NCBI GenBank assembly: GCA_045598845.1
Contig: JAZRUY010000063.1
Location: 1-33,176, forward strand
DNA from: JAZRUY01 sp045598845
GTDB taxonomy: Bacteria > Verrucomicrobiota > Lentisphaeria > Victivallales > Victivallaceae
Length of the DNA stretch: 33,176 nt
Direction of reading: 5' to 3'
Under the pieces are notes generated by a model. It worked only from the letters and a program-made list of their open reading frames with translations. It made no database searches and was not told the DNA's origin. Position 1 is the first letter of the stretch, and every line of letters begins with the position of its first letter. Made by a program: the position numbers and the translations under genes. Positions 31,030 to 33,176 of the stretch are shown one piece after another.

Positions 31030-32910
31030 ATGGGGGAAGCGCTTCCGCTCTGGTCTGTTACCGGTCTGAATTATGCGATCGGCGGTCAGACTGTATTTCG
31101 TGACGCTTCTTTTGCCGTACATGCCGGCGAGCGGCTCGGTCTGGTCGGCCGGAACGGTAGCGGCAAATCCACTTTACTGCGTTTAATTCAGGGGCAGCTT
31201 CAGATAACCGGCGCGGAAATAAGTGTCTGCCGCGGGCTGCGGATACGGTCTTTAACTCAGGATTTTGAGTTGGACGGAACCCGCAGTATTCGCGATAATG
31301 CCATGGATGGTTGTGATGATATCCTTGCCATGCTGACCGAATTCTCCGTTCTGTCCGGCGGCCCCCGGCATGATGAGTTGGAGCATCGGCTGATGCTTCT
31401 CGATGCATGGAATCTGGATGCCCGCTTTGAGATATTGGCGGATAAGCTCCGGCTTGGGCATACTGAACGTCTGTGTTCCGTACTTTCCGGCGGAGAAAAG
31501 CGCAGGGTTGGTTTGTTGCGCGCTCTTCTTGGCGCTCCGGATTTACTGCTGCTGGATGAACCTACCAACCATCTTGATATTCAGACGGTGCAGTGGATTG
31601 AGGATTTTCTTTACGGTTACCGCGGCGCCGCATTGTTCGTTTCTCATGACCGCAGATTTATTGATCGTCTGGCGACCGGAATCGCTGAACTTGATCACGG
31701 TAAATTTTATTTTTATCCGGGAAGTTATGCTGATTTCATTGCCGGCAAGGCGGAACGCGAGGCGGCTGAAGATGCTGAAGATGCCAGACGGCATAAATTC
31801 CTCCGTTCGGAAATAGAATGGGTGCGAAAAAGCCCGAAGGCCAGGCTTAAGCGGAATTCCGGCCGGTTGAAACGTTATGAAGAACAGGCTGCTGTTTCGG
31901 ATTATGAACGTATTTCTGACATGGATTTGGTTTTGCCGGCTCCTCGCCGCATCGGGGACAAGGCGGTGGATTTACAGGATGTTTCGCTCTCTTTGGGCGG
32001 AAAATGTCTGTTCCGCGGCTTGACTTGTGAATTTCCACCCGGTGTCAAGGTCGGACTGGCTGGAGCCAACGGCTCCGGAAAAACTTCATTACTGCGTCTG
32101 GTGGCGGGAGAAATACAACCTGATTCCGGTCGGATAATTACCGCGCCTTCCGTGCAATTTAATTATATTGATCAGAACCGGCTTTCACTTAACCAGGAAA
32201 ATACCGTGCGCGATGAAATCGCCGGAGGCATAGACAGTGTGGAGCTGGGAGATGAAAAAATTTCCATATGGGGATACCTGCGCCGTTTTCTCTTTACCGA
32301 TGAACGGATAAATACGCAGGTTAAATATCTTTCCGGCGGCGAAAAAGCACGGCTGCTGCTGGCAAAACAGTTGAAACGCGGCGGTAACTTTCTGCTGCTG
32401 GACGAGCCTACTAACGATTTGGACCTTTCCACGTTGAGGATTCTGGAAGAGGCTCTGATGAGTTTCGGAGGTTCGGTGCTGCTGGTCAGCCATGACCGCT
32501 ATTTTCTAAACCGGGTCTGTGACCGGATGCTGGTTTTTGAAGGAAACGGCAATATGTTTTTCAGTGCGGGAGATTACGACTATGCTATGGAAAAGTTGCA
32601 GAACCGGACTTCCGCGGTGTCGTCCGCTCGTCCGGTGAAAACTTCCGTTCCTGTATCGCCGAAACGGGAAAAACATTCTAAAAATTCCCTCACATATAAG
32701 GAAACGATGGAACTCGGCGGTATAGAATCCCGTATTACCGCCGCCGAAGCGCGGGCCGCTGAACTGGAGAATATTTTCTCGCTTCCGGATTTTTTTGCCG
32801 TATACGGAAATAAAAGTGCGGAATTACAACGGGAACTGGCTACGGTAAAAGCGGAGATAGACACGCTGTATACCAGATGGATGGAGCTGGATGCGCGTCG
32901 CGGCCGTTGA
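31030..32910 (+). CDS. uup: ABC-F family ATPase (Uup-like)
   Basis: 626 residues, two ATPase domains and no membrane part. First: GLVGRNGSGKSTLL (37-50), LSGGEKRRVGLL, LLLLDEPTNHLD. Second: GLAGANGSGKTSLL, LSGGEKARLLLA, LLLLDEPTNDLD. The linker has EWVRKSPKARLKRNSGRLKR, the Uup-type interdomain arm, and residues 545-626 form a charged coiled-coil like Uup's DNA-binding tail. ABC-F proteins act on ribosomes to free or protect stalled translation; Uup also limits transposon excision. The ATG at 31030 has no strong Shine-Dalgarno. Family placement between Uup and other ABC-F groups is by these features only. Confidence 0.88.
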   Translation: MGEALPLWSVTGLNYAIGGQTVFRDASFAVHAGERLGLVGRNGSGKSTLLRLIQGQLQITGAEISVCRGLRIRSLTQDFELDGTRSIRDNAMDGCDDILAMLTEFSVLSGGPRHDELEHRLMLLDAWNLDARFEILADKLRLGHTERLCSVLSGGEKRRVGLLRALLGAPDLLLLDEPTNHLDIQTVQWIEDFLYGYRGAALFVSHDRRFIDRLATGIAELDHGKFYFYPGSYADFIAGKAEREAAEDAEDARRHKFLRSEIEWVRKSPKARLKRNSGRLKRYEEQAAVSDYERISDMDLVLPAPRRIGDKAVDLQDVSLSLGGKCLFRGLTCEFPPGVKVGLAGANGSGKTSLLRLVAGEIQPDSGRIITAPSVQFNYIDQNRLSLNQENTVRDEIAGGIDSVELGDEKISIWGYLRRFLFTDERINTQVKYLSGGEKARLLLAKQLKRGGNFLLLDEPTNDLDLSTLRILEEALMSFGGSVLLVSHDRYFLNRVCDRMLVFEGNGNMFFSAGDYDYAMEKLQNRTSAVSSARPVKTSVPVSPKREKHSKNSLTYKETMELGGIESRITAAEARAAELENIFSLPDFFAVYGNKSAELQRELATVKAEIDTLYTRWMELDARRGR

Positions 32911-33020
32911 ATTCCATAAATTTCCTGTATTTCGTGAAAAAGCGTTGTGTTTCAGGGATTTGTCCGGGGAGTCCCCGGTGCCTGTGGATGGAAATTTGCG
33001 AAAAAAGTTAAAAAGATGGT
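32911..33020. other. Intergenic region with a hairpin
   Basis: After the ABC-F stop, CCGGGG (32964-32969), AGT, CCCCGG (32973-32978) is a perfect six-pair hairpin. No T-run follows, so it is a poor intrinsic terminator as seen. The region ends in the A-rich tract before the promoter at 33021. Confidence 0.5.
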
Positions 33021-33048
33021 TTGCTTTGTTTCCGAAGCGGTGTATATT
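33003..33048 (+). promoter_or_regulatory. Strong promoter with A-rich upstream tract, probably of a stable-RNA operon
   Basis: TTGCTT (33021-33026), 16 bases, TATATT (33043-33048), with the run AAAAAGTTAAAAAG just upstream as an UP-like element. No ATG-led gene follows within the window; the remaining 128 bases carry TTGAAAATTGAATAG-type leader sequence, familiar from rRNA leaders. The RNA itself is outside the window. Confidence 0.5.
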
Positions 33049-33176
33049 AGGATTTCGTTGCCCTTGAAAACGGGGCGGTGCTGATTGAAAATTGAATAGT
33101 GCGATGAAACTCGTACGATTCTTTATTGAGTTACAATAAGAGAGTAGTTTACTGCTTAAATCGAGAAGTCACAATC

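Noticed and set aside
32964..32978. Intrinsic terminator after the ABC-F gene
   Set aside because: The hairpin is perfect, but the following bases (TGCCTGTGG) have no T-run.

Overview
The window reads as a piece of chromosome from a Gram-negative bacterium of intermediate GC content. Four things point that way: a lipobox lipoprotein at the left edge, a Wzc-type fused chain-length/tyrosine-kinase protein with an exopolysaccharide cluster, a long-clade PPi-dependent phosphofructokinase, and MEP-pathway isoprenoid synthesis (IspD). The mix would suit the PVC superphylum, for example a gut Lentisphaerota/Victivallis-like organism. That placement is an inference from gene content and style; no rRNA or marker tree was available.

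Left half (about 0.5-17.9 kb): a surface-polysaccharide locus arranged as two divergent arms around a promoter region at 11.87-12.05 kb. The leftward arm is a tightly packed operon, in order of transcription: a cytidylyltransferase-GHMP kinase fusion, a GT-A glycosyltransferase, a TupA-like ATP-grasp ligase, a Wzx-like flippase, an F420-hydrogenase-beta-like Fe-S protein, a polysaccharide pyruvyl transferase, an O-antigen ligase/polymerase, a GT2, and a GT39-like membrane glycosyltransferase with a C-terminal carbohydrate-binding-like domain. The last gene is cut by a single in-frame TAG. A partial lipoprotein gene lies beyond. The rightward arm has a WecG/TagA-family GT26 and a UDP-HexNAc dehydrogenase. 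A 450-base non-coding stretch with two different tandem repeats and a strong promoter follows. Then come a Wzc-like BY-kinase (preceded by a possible 11-codon leader ORF), its PHP-type phosphatase, and an ArnC/DPM1-like polyprenyl-phosphate glycosyltransferase. Together these supply activated (amino)sugars and uronic acids, assemble and decorate a repeat unit (pyruvate, perhaps an amino acid amide), flip it, polymerise it and control chain length. No initiating phosphoglycosyltransferase and no Wza exporter lie in the window.

Right half (about 18-33 kb): housekeeping genes, all on the plus strand, many with 1-8 base overlaps and GTG/TTG starts. They are purM, a TerB-like/AI-2E permease fusion, proB, miaB, an orphan GT2-like gene, pfp (with its own near-consensus promoter), gatC, gatA, ispD, a yraN/UPF0102 gene, a comF family gene, a zinc-ribbon membrane protein of unknown function, and a Uup-like ABC-F ATPase. 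The last 170 bases hold a strong promoter with an A-rich upstream tract and a long untranslated leader running off the window, which looks like the start of a stable-RNA (probably rRNA) operon.

The points most worth a second look are the TAG-split GT39, the nucleotidyltransferase-GHMP kinase fusion, the TerB-AI-2E fusion, the altered Walker A' motif in the BY-kinase, and the repeats and leader ORF just upstream of that kinase.
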